Below are positions 1 to 7,959 of a stretch of DNA of 64,000 bases, one piece after another. A program made the position numbers and the translations under genes. The first letter of the stretch is position 1. Every line of letters starts with the position of its first letter. The DNA is taken from assembly GCA_045805265.1 (NCBI GenBank), contig JBJMLO010000011.1:496001-560000 (forward strand), given 5' to 3'. Origin of the DNA: JBJMLO01 sp045805265 (lineage in GTDB: Bacteria > Actinomycetota > UBA4738 > JACQTL01). Below the pieces are notes generated by a model. It ran no database searches. It saw only the letters and a list, made by a program, of their open reading frames with translations, and was not told the DNA's origin.

Positions 1-2153
1 CGGCCCGCGTCGCCCTTCGCCCACAGCGAGAAGGTGCCCTGGAACGACCCCAGGGTCGACCCGGCGCTCGAGAACGCCTTCGACAGCGGGGCGATGGCCG
101 CCACGAACAGCGGCTGGCTGGCCGGCATTCCGGGGAACGCCGATGCCTGACCCACGACGACGACCGGGATCGGGACGGTCTGCACCGTGAGGGTCGCCGG
201 GCCCGACAGGTCCGCGCCCGCCACCAGGACGGGGAGGCGGCCGCCCGGCTCGGAGGACAGGGACCCGACCAGGTCGTCCTCCGACCGGCTCGAGAACCCC
301 GGGTCCCAGAAGGCCGCCTTCGCGAACGTCTTCGGGTCGATGCCCAGGAGCTGGCCGTCGACCCCGCCGGGCTCTGCGGCGGCGGCGCTGAGGAGCGCCG
401 TCGGGGTGACCGGGAAGGGCAGCTTGGGGGTCCGGTCCGGCAGCACCCCGAGCGGGATCGACACGTCGCTGCCGACCGAGACCAGGGCCTTGGTGTTCGC
501 CGTCTCCCGGACCGAGTTCGTGAACACGCTCGCGAAGATGAGGATGCCGACGCCCAGCGCGGCGGCCGTGACCAGCGTGGTTGCGAGCTTGGTGACCGAG
601 GCCAGGCGTCGCATCGCCAGGTACGGGGCCGGCGGGAGCCGCGACCCGACCGCCCGCAGCCGGGGCAGGAACCGCCGGAGGATCCGCACGGCCACGCCCG
701 CCATGCCGGCGACGAACAGGATCGGGAACAGCAGGAGCAGGCGGTCCACGCTGGGCGCGCCGTTCTGCGCGACCGGCCCGGTGCCCCTGGTCACGACCTC
801 GTAGTAGGAGGCCGCAGCCAGCGCGAGCACCACGACCTCCCACGGGAACCGGGCGGCCACGGTCCGGAGCCGGCCACCCATGCGGACCTCGCTCTCGCCC
901 CGGGCGGCGACCGCCGCGGTCAGCCCCAGCACGACGACCGCCCCGAGGGCCGACCACAGGACCTGCCATCCGGCCGAGCTCACGGCGCCGGCGGTCACGC
1001 TGGTCGTCGGGCCCAGCCACGTCACGAGCCGGATGCCCAGCACCCATCCGGCCGCCGCCCCCACCGCGGCCGGCAGCGCCGCCTCCGCGACGGCCTTCCC
1101 GGCCATCCGGGCCGGCCCGACCCCCCGGGCGAGGAGAAACGTGAACTCCACCCGCCGCCGGGTGACCAGGAACAGCCCGGCGGCGGCGACCACCGCGAAC
1201 GCGACCACCCTCCCCGCGATCGACAGCGTGTCCACCGGCCCCGTGAGCGCGCCGACGGTCTGCGTCGCCGTGGCCACGAGGTCCGGCACCGGCGAGTCGA
1301 ACGCGGGCCGCTGGAAGACCGACCCGACCTCGGAGTTGGGATCCGAGATCTGCGCGGTGACGTTCGAGATGTCGCCCGACAGTCGCTGGGCCTCCGGGAG
1401 CGTGATGCCTGCGGCCTGCAACGGGTACTCCCATCGGAACTGGCCCTGGTCGCCCAGGACCGCCTCGAGCCGATAGAACTCACCGGGCGGCGCGAACATC
1501 ACCGGAGGCGGGGCCGGCGCGTTCGGATTGTTCGGGTACACGAGCGCGGAGATCGGCGCCCAGTAGTCCTCGCGGGGCAACTCGAAGAGATTCCGGTAGA
1601 TGCCGGTCACCTTCGCCCGGGCCCGGGGGCCGGTGCCGATGACGACGGAGTCGCCGGGCTGCAGCCCCAGCGGCCGGGCGACCGCCTGCGACACCCACAC
1701 GCCGTTCCCGGCGCCGCCCTGGAGGAACCGGAGGTGGTGCTCGGCGCCCGTCCTGGTGACGAGCACGGCCTGGGGGGCGGTCGCGTTCGGGTCGAGCGGG
1801 TTCGTCAGCGACAACCTTCCGCCGACCACGGTCTTCACGGGCCGCCCCAGCCTGGGGATGGGGGAGACGAGGTTGACCAGCTTCTGGTCGCGGAAGTCGG
1901 CCAGGTCCTGCTCGATCGGACTGTACGTCGACAGGGAGATGGCCGGGAGGTTCCCGGTGGTGCCCACGACCTGCCGGATGGCCGCGGTCGACGCCGAGGA
2001 CAGGAACAGCGGGCTCGCCGCCGTGGCCACGCCGAGGATCAGGGACGCCATGGCGACCGCGAACAGGATCCCGGGGAACCGGAGGAGCAGCACGGGGGTT
2101 CGAGCCGCCGAGACGACGGCCCCTCGGGGGCTGAGCCCCCGCCGGGGCGCCAT
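1..2153 (-). CDS. FtsX-type ABC transporter permease, partial (C-terminus outside window)
   Basis: An uninterrupted minus-strand frame runs from an ATG at 2153 to base 1 (717 codons, no stop), so the 3' end lies outside the window. A GAGG ribosome site sits 5 bases before the ATG. The protein starts with a basic segment and a membrane anchor (about residues 28-50), followed by a large extracytoplasmic domain. A group of membrane spans follows from about residue 310 to 540, and then a second soluble domain. This is the layout of MacB/FtsX-like permeases, which work in lipoprotein release or peptide/antibiotic efflux and need a separate ATPase. No ATPase is adjacent within the window; it may lie beyond base 1. 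Antisense open frames over this stretch are GC artefacts. The family is fairly sure; the substrate is unknown. Confidence 0.8.
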   Translation of the reverse strand, partial: MAPRRGLSPRGAVVSAARTPVLLLRFPGILFAVAMASLILGVATAASPLFLSSASTAAIRQVVGTTGNLPAISLSTYSPIEQDLADFRDQKLVNLVSPIPRLGRPVKTVVGGRLSLTNPLDPNATAPQAVLVTRTGAEHHLRFLQGGAGNGVWVSQAVARPLGLQPGDSVVIGTGPRARAKVTGIYRNLFELPREDYWAPISALVYPNNPNAPAPPPVMFAPPGEFYRLEAVLGDQGQFRWEYPLQAAGITLPEAQRLSGDISNVTAQISDPNSEVGSVFQRPAFDSPVPDLVATATQTVGALTGPVDTLSIAGRVVAFAVVAAAGLFLVTRRRVEFTFLLARGVGPARMAGKAVAEAALPAAVGAAAGWVLGIRLVTWLGPTTSVTAGAVSSAGWQVLWSALGAVVVLGLTAAVAARGESEVRMGGRLRTVAARFPWEVVVLALAAASYYEVVTRGTGPVAQNGAPSVDRLLLLFPILFVAGMAGVAVRILRRFLPRLRAVGSRLPPAPYLAMRRLASVTKLATTLVTAAALGVGILIFASVFTNSVRETANTKALVSVGSDVSIPLGVLPDRTPKLPFPVTPTALLSAAAAEPGGVDGQLLGIDPKTFAKAAFWDPGFSSRSEDDLVGSLSSEPGGRLPVLVAGADLSGPATLTVQTVPIPVVVVGQASAFPGMPASQPLFVAAIAPLSKAFSSAGSTLGSFQGTFSLWAKGDAG

Positions 2154-2268
2154 CGGACCCTCGGGGTGCGCCGGTTCCTCGATCGTCGGACCGGGGGCCA
2201 CACGGCCGGGCGCGCGGTCGAGCGCCGAACCCCCCGGGCCGGTTGGCGGCCGCACCCCCTTCGCCACG

Positions 2269-3303
2269 TCAGGCCGCCCAGTCGAACGGCAGCTCGTTGT
2301 CCACCGGAACCGCCTGGGCCCGGGTTCCGTTCGGCTCGATGAACAGCCAGGACCCGCCCCCGGCGAGCGTCGCGAGCAGCGAGCCGTCCGGGGCCCACAC
2401 CGCCGCCGAGAGGCCGCGCGAGTCGGCGGCCAGGACGCGGACGTCGCCGGTTCCGGAATCGATGGCCCGCAGGATGCCCCCCTGGCCCTGGGAGAAGGTG
2501 TCGACGGCGAGGAGCCCTCCGGTGGGCTGCCACCGCAGCTGTCCCACGAAACCGGGCGCGCCGGTGATGGGGGCGACGTGGTCGGCCTGGTCGGTGTGCA
2601 CCAGCACGGCGAACGCCGGCCCCCGGCTGAGCACGACGCCGAACCCGGGCGGGCCCCAGCTCATCTCGTCGATGTGAGCTCCCCCCCGGAGGCCTGTCGT
2701 GATCCGGTCGAGGTCCACCAGGGTCCGGGGGGTCCCGCCGGCCACCGGCACGGTCTGGATGGTGTGGCCGTCGGTGGAGAAGGCCAGGCTCCGTCCGTCC
2801 GGAGCGAGGGTGGCCTGGCACGCGGCGGCGACGTGCCGCCAGGAGCTCGCGCCCGCCGGGAGCACCCTCGTGTCGCCGTTCCCGTGACTGCAGGACGAGA
2901 CCAGGAACACCGACCCGGCCGTCGAGACGGCCGAGACGTCACCGATCGGGTCTCCGACCGGCGAGGTGGTCCCGGACATCCCCACCTCCTCGAGCTGCAG
3001 CGTGTTCGGGTCCGAGCCCGGCTGCACGAACACGTCGGCGGTGGCGCCGGGCCGCACCCAGGCCGCGTCGAAGACCGCCGCGTCGATCGGGAGGCCCATC
3101 CGCTGGGGATCGCCGTCGGGGAGGTGGGTCGCGGTGAGCCCCTTGCCGAACACCTGGCCGCTGGAGAGCATCCACCCCCGGGGCGTCGGCGCCTTCGTGG
3201 CCGGCGCGGCCCGGCGACCGCCGCCGCCGTGGGCGGAGGTGCAGGCCGTCGCCACCAGCGGGATGAGCACCAGGATCCGGAGCGGCCTCGACGGCTCGGT
3301 CAT
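2269..3303 (-). CDS. secreted lipoprotein with beta-propeller-like repeats
   Basis: A 344-residue protein with a lipoprotein signal: basic start, hydrophobic core, and lipobox VATAC with the cysteine at about residue 21. The mature part has repeated segments ending in W-x-P-D-G or similar (WAPDGSLLATL near the C-terminus), typical of TolB/WD40-like propellers. An ATG at 3303 is chosen because a TATAAC element lies 7 bases upstream (3311-3316), fitting a leaderless transcript; an in-frame start further upstream lacks support. It precedes the partial permease in the same direction, 115 bases apart, and may be a surface partner of that transporter, but this is only positional. No enzymatic motif was seen. 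Confidence 0.7.
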   Translation of the reverse strand: MTEPSRPLRILVLIPLVATACTSAHGGGGRRAAPATKAPTPRGWMLSSGQVFGKGLTATHLPDGDPQRMGLPIDAAVFDAAWVRPGATADVFVQPGSDPNTLQLEEVGMSGTTSPVGDPIGDVSAVSTAGSVFLVSSCSHGNGDTRVLPAGASSWRHVAAACQATLAPDGRSLAFSTDGHTIQTVPVAGGTPRTLVDLDRITTGLRGGAHIDEMSWGPPGFGVVLSRGPAFAVLVHTDQADHVAPITGAPGFVGQLRWQPTGGLLAVDTFSQGQGGILRAIDSGTGDVRVLAADSRGLSAAVWAPDGSLLATLAGGGSWLFIEPNGTRAQAVPVDNELPFDWAA

Positions 3304-3356
3304 CGGTCCGGTTATACGCAGGTTCTCCCGCGCCCGGTTCCCGCTCGGGGGGGCCG

Positions 3357-3791
3357 TCAAGGCGCCGCGGGCGGCACGACGGCCGTGCCGACCAGCTCGA
3401 CTCGCGCCGCGGGATCGAACAGGCCGGCGACCTCGAACAGCGCCGCTGCCGGGTAGTGGGTGCCGAGGTGGCGGCGCCAGGCGTCGCCGAGGACGCCCAG
3501 GCGCTCGCGGTACTCGGCGGCGTCGGTGACGTAGATGTGGACCTGCACGAGGTGGACCGGGTCACCGCCGGCTGCCCGGAGGGCCTCGACCATGTTCGCC
3601 AGGGCCTGGTCGAACTGCTCGAGGAGCGAGGGCCCGGCGAGCGTCCCGTTCGCCCGGTGGCCGGCCTGGCCGCCGAGGAACACGGTCCGGCCCCCGGCGG
3701 GGACGACCGCGTGGCTGAACCCGAGCGGAGGAGCCAGGGTGGATGGATTGACCAGCTCGTGCGGGGTGGAGCCGGTCCCCGGTTCGGTCAC
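3357..3791 (-). CDS. RidA/YjgF-family protein
   Basis: A 144-residue protein of the RidA (Rid/YER057c/UK114) superfamily. These are small trimeric proteins, several of which hydrolyse reactive enamine/imine intermediates from PLP enzymes. The visible family core includes FLGGQAG, the central ALANMVEALRAAGG helix, and VQVHIYVTD. The usual catalytic arginine region near the C-terminus reads AARVELVGTAVV, so an arginine is present. The start is a GTG at 3791 that overlaps the stop of the upstream enoyl-CoA hydratase by 4 bases (GTGA), indicating translational coupling. The operon context suggests it clears by-products of the acyl-CoA pathway or carries a related function; that is inference. Confidence 0.8.
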   Translation of the reverse strand: MTEPGTGSTPHELVNPSTLAPPLGFSHAVVPAGGRTVFLGGQAGHRANGTLAGPSLLEQFDQALANMVEALRAAGGDPVHLVQVHIYVTDAAEYRERLGVLGDAWRRHLGTHYPAAALFEVAGLFDPAARVELVGTAVVPPAAP

Positions 3792-4612
3792 CTGCCGGTC
3801 CACTTCGGTGCGCGCTTGTCCTGGAGCGAACGGTAGAACTCCGCGTGGTCTTCGCTGCGCATGAGCAGCGCCTGCGCGGCGGCCTCCAGCTCGATCGCGG
3901 TGGCGAGGTCGACGTCCTGCTCCTTGGCCAGCAGGAGCTTGGTCGCGGCATAAGCGGCGGCGGGCCCCTCGGAGAGCCTCCCGGCGAGGATCAGTGCCTC
4001 GTCCATGAGCCGTTCGTCCTCGACGACGGCGTTCGCCAGCCCGATCGTGCATGCCTCGTCGGCGTCGGTCCGGTGGCCGAGCATGAGGAGCTCGGTCGCG
4101 CGGCCGACCCCGACCAGCCGGGGAAGGAGGTACGCCGCGCCCATGTCCGCGCCGGCCAGGCCGACCTTCGTGAACAGGAACTCGAACGACGCCGACTGCG
4201 CGAGCAGCCGGAAGTCCGCCGCCAGCGCGAGCACCGCACCCGCTCCGGCGGCCACGCCGTTGACGGCCGCGATGATCGGCATCGGACACTCCCGCATGCG
4301 CTTCACCACCTCGCCGGTCATGCGGGTGAACTCCATCGTGCGGTGCGCGCCTTGATCGAGCAGGGCGCCGATGATCTCGTGGACGTCGCCCCCCGAGCAG
4401 AATCCCCGTCCGGTGCCGGTGAGGATCGCCACGCGCACGTCGTCCCGGTGGGACAGCTCGGTGAACAGGTCCCGGAGATCCGCATAGGCGTCGAACGTCA
4501 GGGCGTTCAGCCGTTCCGGGCGGTTCAGTGTGATCGTGCCGACGCCATCGCGCACCCCGAAGTCGAAGTTCCGCCAGTCGTCGGTGAACGGGGCGGAGGC
4601 GCGGAACGGCAT
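3788..4612 (-). CDS. enoyl-CoA hydratase/isomerase family protein
   Basis: A 274-residue crotonase-fold protein. The oxyanion-hole segment GRGFCSGGDV (about residues 67-76) and the second backbone loop GVAAGAGAVLALAADFR are clear. In the segment KVGLAGADMGAAYLLPRLVG the position usually occupied by the second catalytic Glu or a substitute is an Asp. The exact reaction (hydration, isomerisation or ring opening) therefore cannot be fixed. It begins 3 bases after the stop of the acyl-CoA dehydrogenase gene and overlaps the RidA gene by 4 bases, so the three form one operon, consistent with sequential acyl-CoA oxidation steps. Confidence 0.88.
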   Translation of the reverse strand: MPFRASAPFTDDWRNFDFGVRDGVGTITLNRPERLNALTFDAYADLRDLFTELSHRDDVRVAILTGTGRGFCSGGDVHEIIGALLDQGAHRTMEFTRMTGEVVKRMRECPMPIIAAVNGVAAGAGAVLALAADFRLLAQSASFEFLFTKVGLAGADMGAAYLLPRLVGVGRATELLMLGHRTDADEACTIGLANAVVEDERLMDEALILAGRLSEGPAAAYAATKLLLAKEQDVDLATAIELEAAAQALLMRSEDHAEFYRSLQDKRAPKWTGR

Positions 4613-4615
4613 GGC

Positions 4616-5788
4616 CTACGTGAAGGCCCGCCGACCGGTGACGGCCTCGCCGATCACCAGCGAGTGGACCTCGGAGGTGCCCTCGTAGGTGAGCACCGAT
4701 TCCAGGTTGTTGGCGTGCCGGAGAACCGGGTATTCGAGCGTGATCCCGTTGGCCCCCAGGATCGTGCGAGCCTCGCGGGCGATCCGCAGCGCCTCGCGGA
4801 CGTTGTTCAGCTTGCCCACGCTGACCTGCTCGGGTCGCAAGGTCCCGGCGTCCTTCCTCCGACCCAGGTGCAGCGCAAGGAGCATGCCCTTGTTGAGCTC
4901 GACGAGCATGTTGGCGAGCTTCTGCTGCGTGAGCTGGAACCCGCCGATCGGCCTGCCGAACTGCTCGCGGGTCTTCGAGTACTCGAGCGCCGACTCGAAG
5001 CAGGCCCGGGCCGCACCCACGGCGCCCCACACGATGCCGTACCGCGCCTCGGACAGGCACGACAGCGGGCCCTTCATGCCGGTCACGCCGGGGAGCACGG
5101 CGTCGTTCGGCAGCCGGACCCCGTCGAGGACCAGCTCGGACGTCACCGATGCGCGGAGGGAGAGCTTCTTCGCGACGTCCTTGGCCGAGAACCCCGGGGT
5201 GCCGGTGGGCACCAGGAAGCCGCGGACCCCGTCGTCGGTGTGCGCCCACACCACGGCGAGGTGGGCGATGCCCCCGTTCGTGATCCACATCTTCGACCCC
5301 TGCAGGATCCAGTCCTCGCCGTCGCGCTTGGCCCAGGTCCGCATGGAGCCCGGGTCGGAGCCGGCATCCGGCTCCGTCAACCCGAAGCACCCGATGACCT
5401 CTCCGGCGGCCATTCGGGGGAGCCACTCGCGCTTCTGCTCCTCGGATCCATAGGCGTGAATCGGGAACATCGCGAGCGAACCCTGCACCGAGACGAACGA
5501 GCGGAACCCGGAGTCCCCCGCCTCGAGCTCCCGGCACGCCAGCCCGTACTGGACGGCGCTGGCTCCCGCGCACCCGTACCCGTCGAGGTGCATGCCCAGG
5601 AGCCCCAAGGCCCCGAGCTCGGTCGCGACCTCCCTCGGAAAGCTCCCCGCCTCGAACCACTCGGCGATCCCCGGCAACACCCGATCCCCGACGAAGGTCC
5701 GGACGGTGTCGCGCACGTCCCGCTCCTCGTCGGAGAGCAGCCCGTCGACATCGAGGAAGTCGAGCGGATCCAACGGCCTCTTCGCCAC
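4616..5788 (-). CDS. acyl-CoA dehydrogenase, glutaryl-CoA dehydrogenase-like
   Basis: A 390-residue flavoprotein that oxidises acyl-CoA. It matches glutaryl-CoA dehydrogenase in many recognisable segments: GCFGLTEPDAGSDPGSM (FAD/substrate binding), WITNGGIAHL, EARYGIVWGAVGAA, REQFGRPIGGFQL, and TYEGTSEVH near the C-terminus, where the Glu is the expected catalytic base. The length equals that of typical GcdH. The start is a GTG at 5788: a TACGCT -10-like element (5796-5801) lies 7 bases upstream, as for other leaderless genes here. A TTG at 5854 would add a non-conserved N-terminus. First gene of an operon with enoyl-CoA hydratase and RidA. Substrate glutaryl-CoA is likely but not proven. Confidence 0.85.
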   Translation of the reverse strand: MAKRPLDPLDFLDVDGLLSDEERDVRDTVRTFVGDRVLPGIAEWFEAGSFPREVATELGALGLLGMHLDGYGCAGASAVQYGLACRELEAGDSGFRSFVSVQGSLAMFPIHAYGSEEQKREWLPRMAAGEVIGCFGLTEPDAGSDPGSMRTWAKRDGEDWILQGSKMWITNGGIAHLAVVWAHTDDGVRGFLVPTGTPGFSAKDVAKKLSLRASVTSELVLDGVRLPNDAVLPGVTGMKGPLSCLSEARYGIVWGAVGAARACFESALEYSKTREQFGRPIGGFQLTQQKLANMLVELNKGMLLALHLGRRKDAGTLRPEQVSVGKLNNVREALRIAREARTILGANGITLEYPVLRHANNLESVLTYEGTSEVHSLVIGEAVTGRRAFT

Positions 5789-5841
5789 GAGCCGTAGCGT
5801 ACTCCCGCGCACGGGCGGCCTCCGGGGACTTTCGACGGCGC

Positions 5842-5868
5842 AGTCGAAATCCAAGCGCGTCGTTCGTC
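5842..5868 (+). promoter_or_regulatory. possible ECF42 autoregulated promoter
   Basis: AGTCGA (5842-5847), a 17-base spacer, then CGTC (5865-5868), 50 bases before the first DGPF-protein gene. ECF42 sigma factors are reported to recognise a TGTCGA-type -35 and a CG(A/T)C-type -10 upstream of their linked DGPF genes. The -35 here differs by one base. It is assigned from motif and position only. Confidence 0.3.
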
Positions 5869-5917
5869 GCTAGGGTGAGCGGCGCCGAAGGGTGTCGCCA
5901 TGGGAGGAGGCGATAGC

Positions 5918-6268
5918 GTGAGGTATGCCCTGTTGATCTACGCGGACGAGAGCAGCTGGGGGGATGCCTCCGAGGAGGACCGCCGAGTGGGATACCAGCG
6001 CTACTCGGAATACGGAAGGTGGCTCGGGGACCAGGGATGGATCCGAGGCGGAGATCAGCTCGCGTCGTCGGCCTCCGCCACGTGCGTCCGGGTCGAGGAC
6101 GGCCGGACCGTGACGACCGACGGGCCCTACGCCGAGACGACGGAACAGCTCGGAGGGTTCTATCTCATCGAGACCGACGATCTGGACCAGGCGATCGAGG
6201 CCGCCTCCTGGCTGCCCGCGGTCGAGCGGGGGACCATCGAGGTGCGCCCCATCGTGGAGGACGGATAG
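5918..6268 (+). CDS. YCII-related DGPF-domain protein
   Basis: A 116-residue protein of the YCII/DGPF superfamily, a ferredoxin-like fold of unknown biochemical role. The signature motif reads TDGPYAET (about residues 67-74), followed by LGGFYLIE. The GTG at 5918 is chosen because a GGAGG ribosome site precedes it by 7-8 bases; the ATG at 5900 contains that site. It lies 43 bases upstream of a second DGPF gene and then an ECF sigma gene. This is the arrangement known for ECF42-group sigma factors, where DGPF proteins are the linked and probably regulated genes. Confidence 0.85.
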   Translation: MRYALLIYADESSWGDASEEDRRVGYQRYSEYGRWLGDQGWIRGGDQLASSASATCVRVEDGRTVTTDGPYAETTEQLGGFYLIETDDLDQAIEAASWLPAVERGTIEVRPIVEDG

Positions 6269-6311
6269 CACCGAAAGGGGCCGGACCGAACGAGCGCGAA
6301 AGGAGCGAGAC

Positions 6312-6683
6312 GTGGCCAAGTACATGCTGACGATCTGGACCAACGGCGAGGCATGGGCCCGGATGTCGGAGGAGGAGCAGCAGGGCCTGTTCGGGGAGTA
6401 CTTCGAGTACTCGAACTGGCTCCAGGACAAGGGGTGGTTGCGTGAGGGCGACCCGCTGCAGGCGCCTGCCAAGACGGTGAAGGTCCGCGACGGCCAGACC
6501 GCGGTGACCGACGGCCCCTTCGCGGAGACGAAGGAGCACCTCGGCGGGTACTACATCGTGGAGTGCTCCGGGGATGAGGCGCTCGAGGCCGCGGCCAGGA
6601 TCCCGGACGCCCGGTACGGGGCGATCGAGGTCCACGAGGTCATGGCGCTCGAACCTCCGCCCGGGATGGGAGGGCCGCAGTAG
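6312..6683 (+). CDS. YCII-related DGPF-domain protein, second copy
   Basis: A 123-residue paralogue of the preceding gene, with the motif TDGPFAET and the following LGGYYIVE. It starts at GTG 6312 with AAGGAG 6 bases upstream. The stop at 6681-6683 touches the open frame of the sigma factor that follows, so the three genes are co-transcribed. No catalytic residue assignment is possible; the conserved Asp of DGPF is present. The tandem copies may form homo- or heterodimers, which is typical of this fold but inferred here. Confidence 0.87.
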   Translation: MAKYMLTIWTNGEAWARMSEEEQQGLFGEYFEYSNWLQDKGWLREGDPLQAPAKTVKVRDGQTAVTDGPFAETKEHLGGYYIVECSGDEALEAAARIPDARYGAIEVHEVMALEPPPGMGGPQ

Positions 6684-7957
6684 CCGGCCGGGTCCACGAC
6701 CGGGGGCCGGTCGCCGACGCCCGAGGTGCGGTCGAGCGCCTGTTCCGGCAGGAGCACGGACGGGCGCTCGCCACGCTCATCCGCGCCGTCGGAGACTTCG
6801 ACCTCGCCGAGGAGGCGGTGCAGGACGCCTTCCTCACCGCGCTCGACCGATGGCCCCGCGACGGCCTGCCGGACAACCCCGGCGCGTGGATCACGACGGC
6901 TGCACGGAACCGAGCCATCGACCGGATCCGGCGGGAGCGCCGCCTCCGGGACAAGGTCGGGCTGGTCGAGGCGCTCGACCGCCTCCGGGCCCTTCCCGAC
7001 GACGAGGAGCTGCACATGCGTGCCTGGCCCGACGAACGGCTCCGGCTGGTGTTCACGTGCTGCCACCCCTCCCTGTCGCAGGAGGCCCAGGTCGCGCTGA
7101 CGCTGCGAACCCTCGGTGGGCTCACCACGAAGGAGATCGCCAGGGCGTACCTCACCACCGAGCCGACCATCGCCCAGCGCCTGGTCAGGGCCAAGCGCAA
7201 GATCCGGGAGGCGGCGATCCCCTACCGCGTGCCCCCGCCCGATCTCCTCCCCGAGCGCCTGCAGGGCGTGCTGGCGGTCCTGTACCTGGTGTTCAACGAG
7301 GGGTACGCGTCCACCGAGGGTCCGCTCGTCCGGGTCGACCTGTGCGAGGAGGCCATCCGGCTGGCGCGCGTGGTCGCCCTCCTGCTCCCCGGGGAGCAAG
7401 AGGTCGGCGGCCTGCTCGCGCTGATGCTCCTGCAGCACTCGCGGCGCGACGCCCGGACCGACGAGAACGGCGACCTGGTCCTGCTGGAGGACCAGGACCG
7501 CACGAGATGGAACGCCGCCGAGATCGACGAGGGCCTCGCGCTCCTGCGCAGCGCCGAGGATCGCAGCACCGCCGGGCCCTACCTCGTCCAGGCCGCGATC
7601 GCCGCCGAGCACGCCTCCGCGCCGCACCCCGAGGCCACGGACTGGCCGGCCATCGTCTCCTGGTACCGGCGACTGCTGCAGATCCAGCCGTCGCCGGTGG
7701 TCGCGCTCAACGCGGCCGTCGCGGTGGCCATGGCCGACGGCCCCCAGGCCGGGCTGGCCATGGTGGACCGGCTCGCGCGGGCCGGCGCGCTCGATCGGTA
7801 CTACCTGCTCCCGGCCACCCGGGCCGACCTGCTCCGGCGGCTTGGCCGCGCCGAGGAGGCCGCCGCGGCGTATCGGCGAGCGTTGGAGCTGGCCACGAAC
7901 CCGGCCGAGCGCCGCTTCCTCGAGCGCCGCCTCGGGGAGGTCGCCCCCGACGCCTAG
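6683..7957 (+). CDS. ECF sigma factor, ECF42 type with C-terminal TPR region (start unresolved)
   Basis: RNA polymerase sigma factor: sigma2 region (VERLFRQEHGRAL onward, DLAEEAVQDAF), sigma4 (LRTLGGLTTKEIARAYL, TIAQRLVRAKRKI), then a long C-terminal half (LLPERLQGVLAVLYLVFNEGY onward) with TPR-like helices ending in EEAAAAYRRALELA. This extended form with two DGPF genes upstream defines the ECF42 group, which lacks a classical anti-sigma factor. The frame is open from the previous gene, but there is no ATG, GTG or TTG before the sigma2 homology. The first is GTG 6818, which would delete half of sigma2. CTG 6740 or another rare start is possible, as is a sequence error. The coordinate given is the start of plausible coding frame. 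Confidence 0.8.
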   Translation, partial: AGRVHDRGPVADARGAVERLFRQEHGRALATLIRAVGDFDLAEEAVQDAFLTALDRWPRDGLPDNPGAWITTAARNRAIDRIRRERRLRDKVGLVEALDRLRALPDDEELHMRAWPDERLRLVFTCCHPSLSQEAQVALTLRTLGGLTTKEIARAYLTTEPTIAQRLVRAKRKIREAAIPYRVPPPDLLPERLQGVLAVLYLVFNEGYASTEGPLVRVDLCEEAIRLARVVALLLPGEQEVGGLLALMLLQHSRRDARTDENGDLVLLEDQDRTRWNAAEIDEGLALLRSAEDRSTAGPYLVQAAIAAEHASAPHPEATDWPAIVSWYRRLLQIQPSPVVALNAAVAVAMADGPQAGLAMVDRLARAGALDRYYLLPATRADLLRRLGRAEEAAAAYRRALELATNPAERRFLERRLGEVAPDA

Positions 7958-7959
7958 AA

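Noticed and set aside
1600..3456. Long plus-strand open frame opposite the permease and lipoprotein genes
   Set aside because: Composition is arginine/proline/glycine-rich with no domain pattern. The minus strand carries well-formed proteins here; it is a GC-rich shadow frame.
5789..5854. N-terminal extension of the acyl-CoA dehydrogenase from TTG 5854
   Set aside because: The extension is not like the family, and a -10 element directly precedes GTG 5788, which gives the usual GcdH length.
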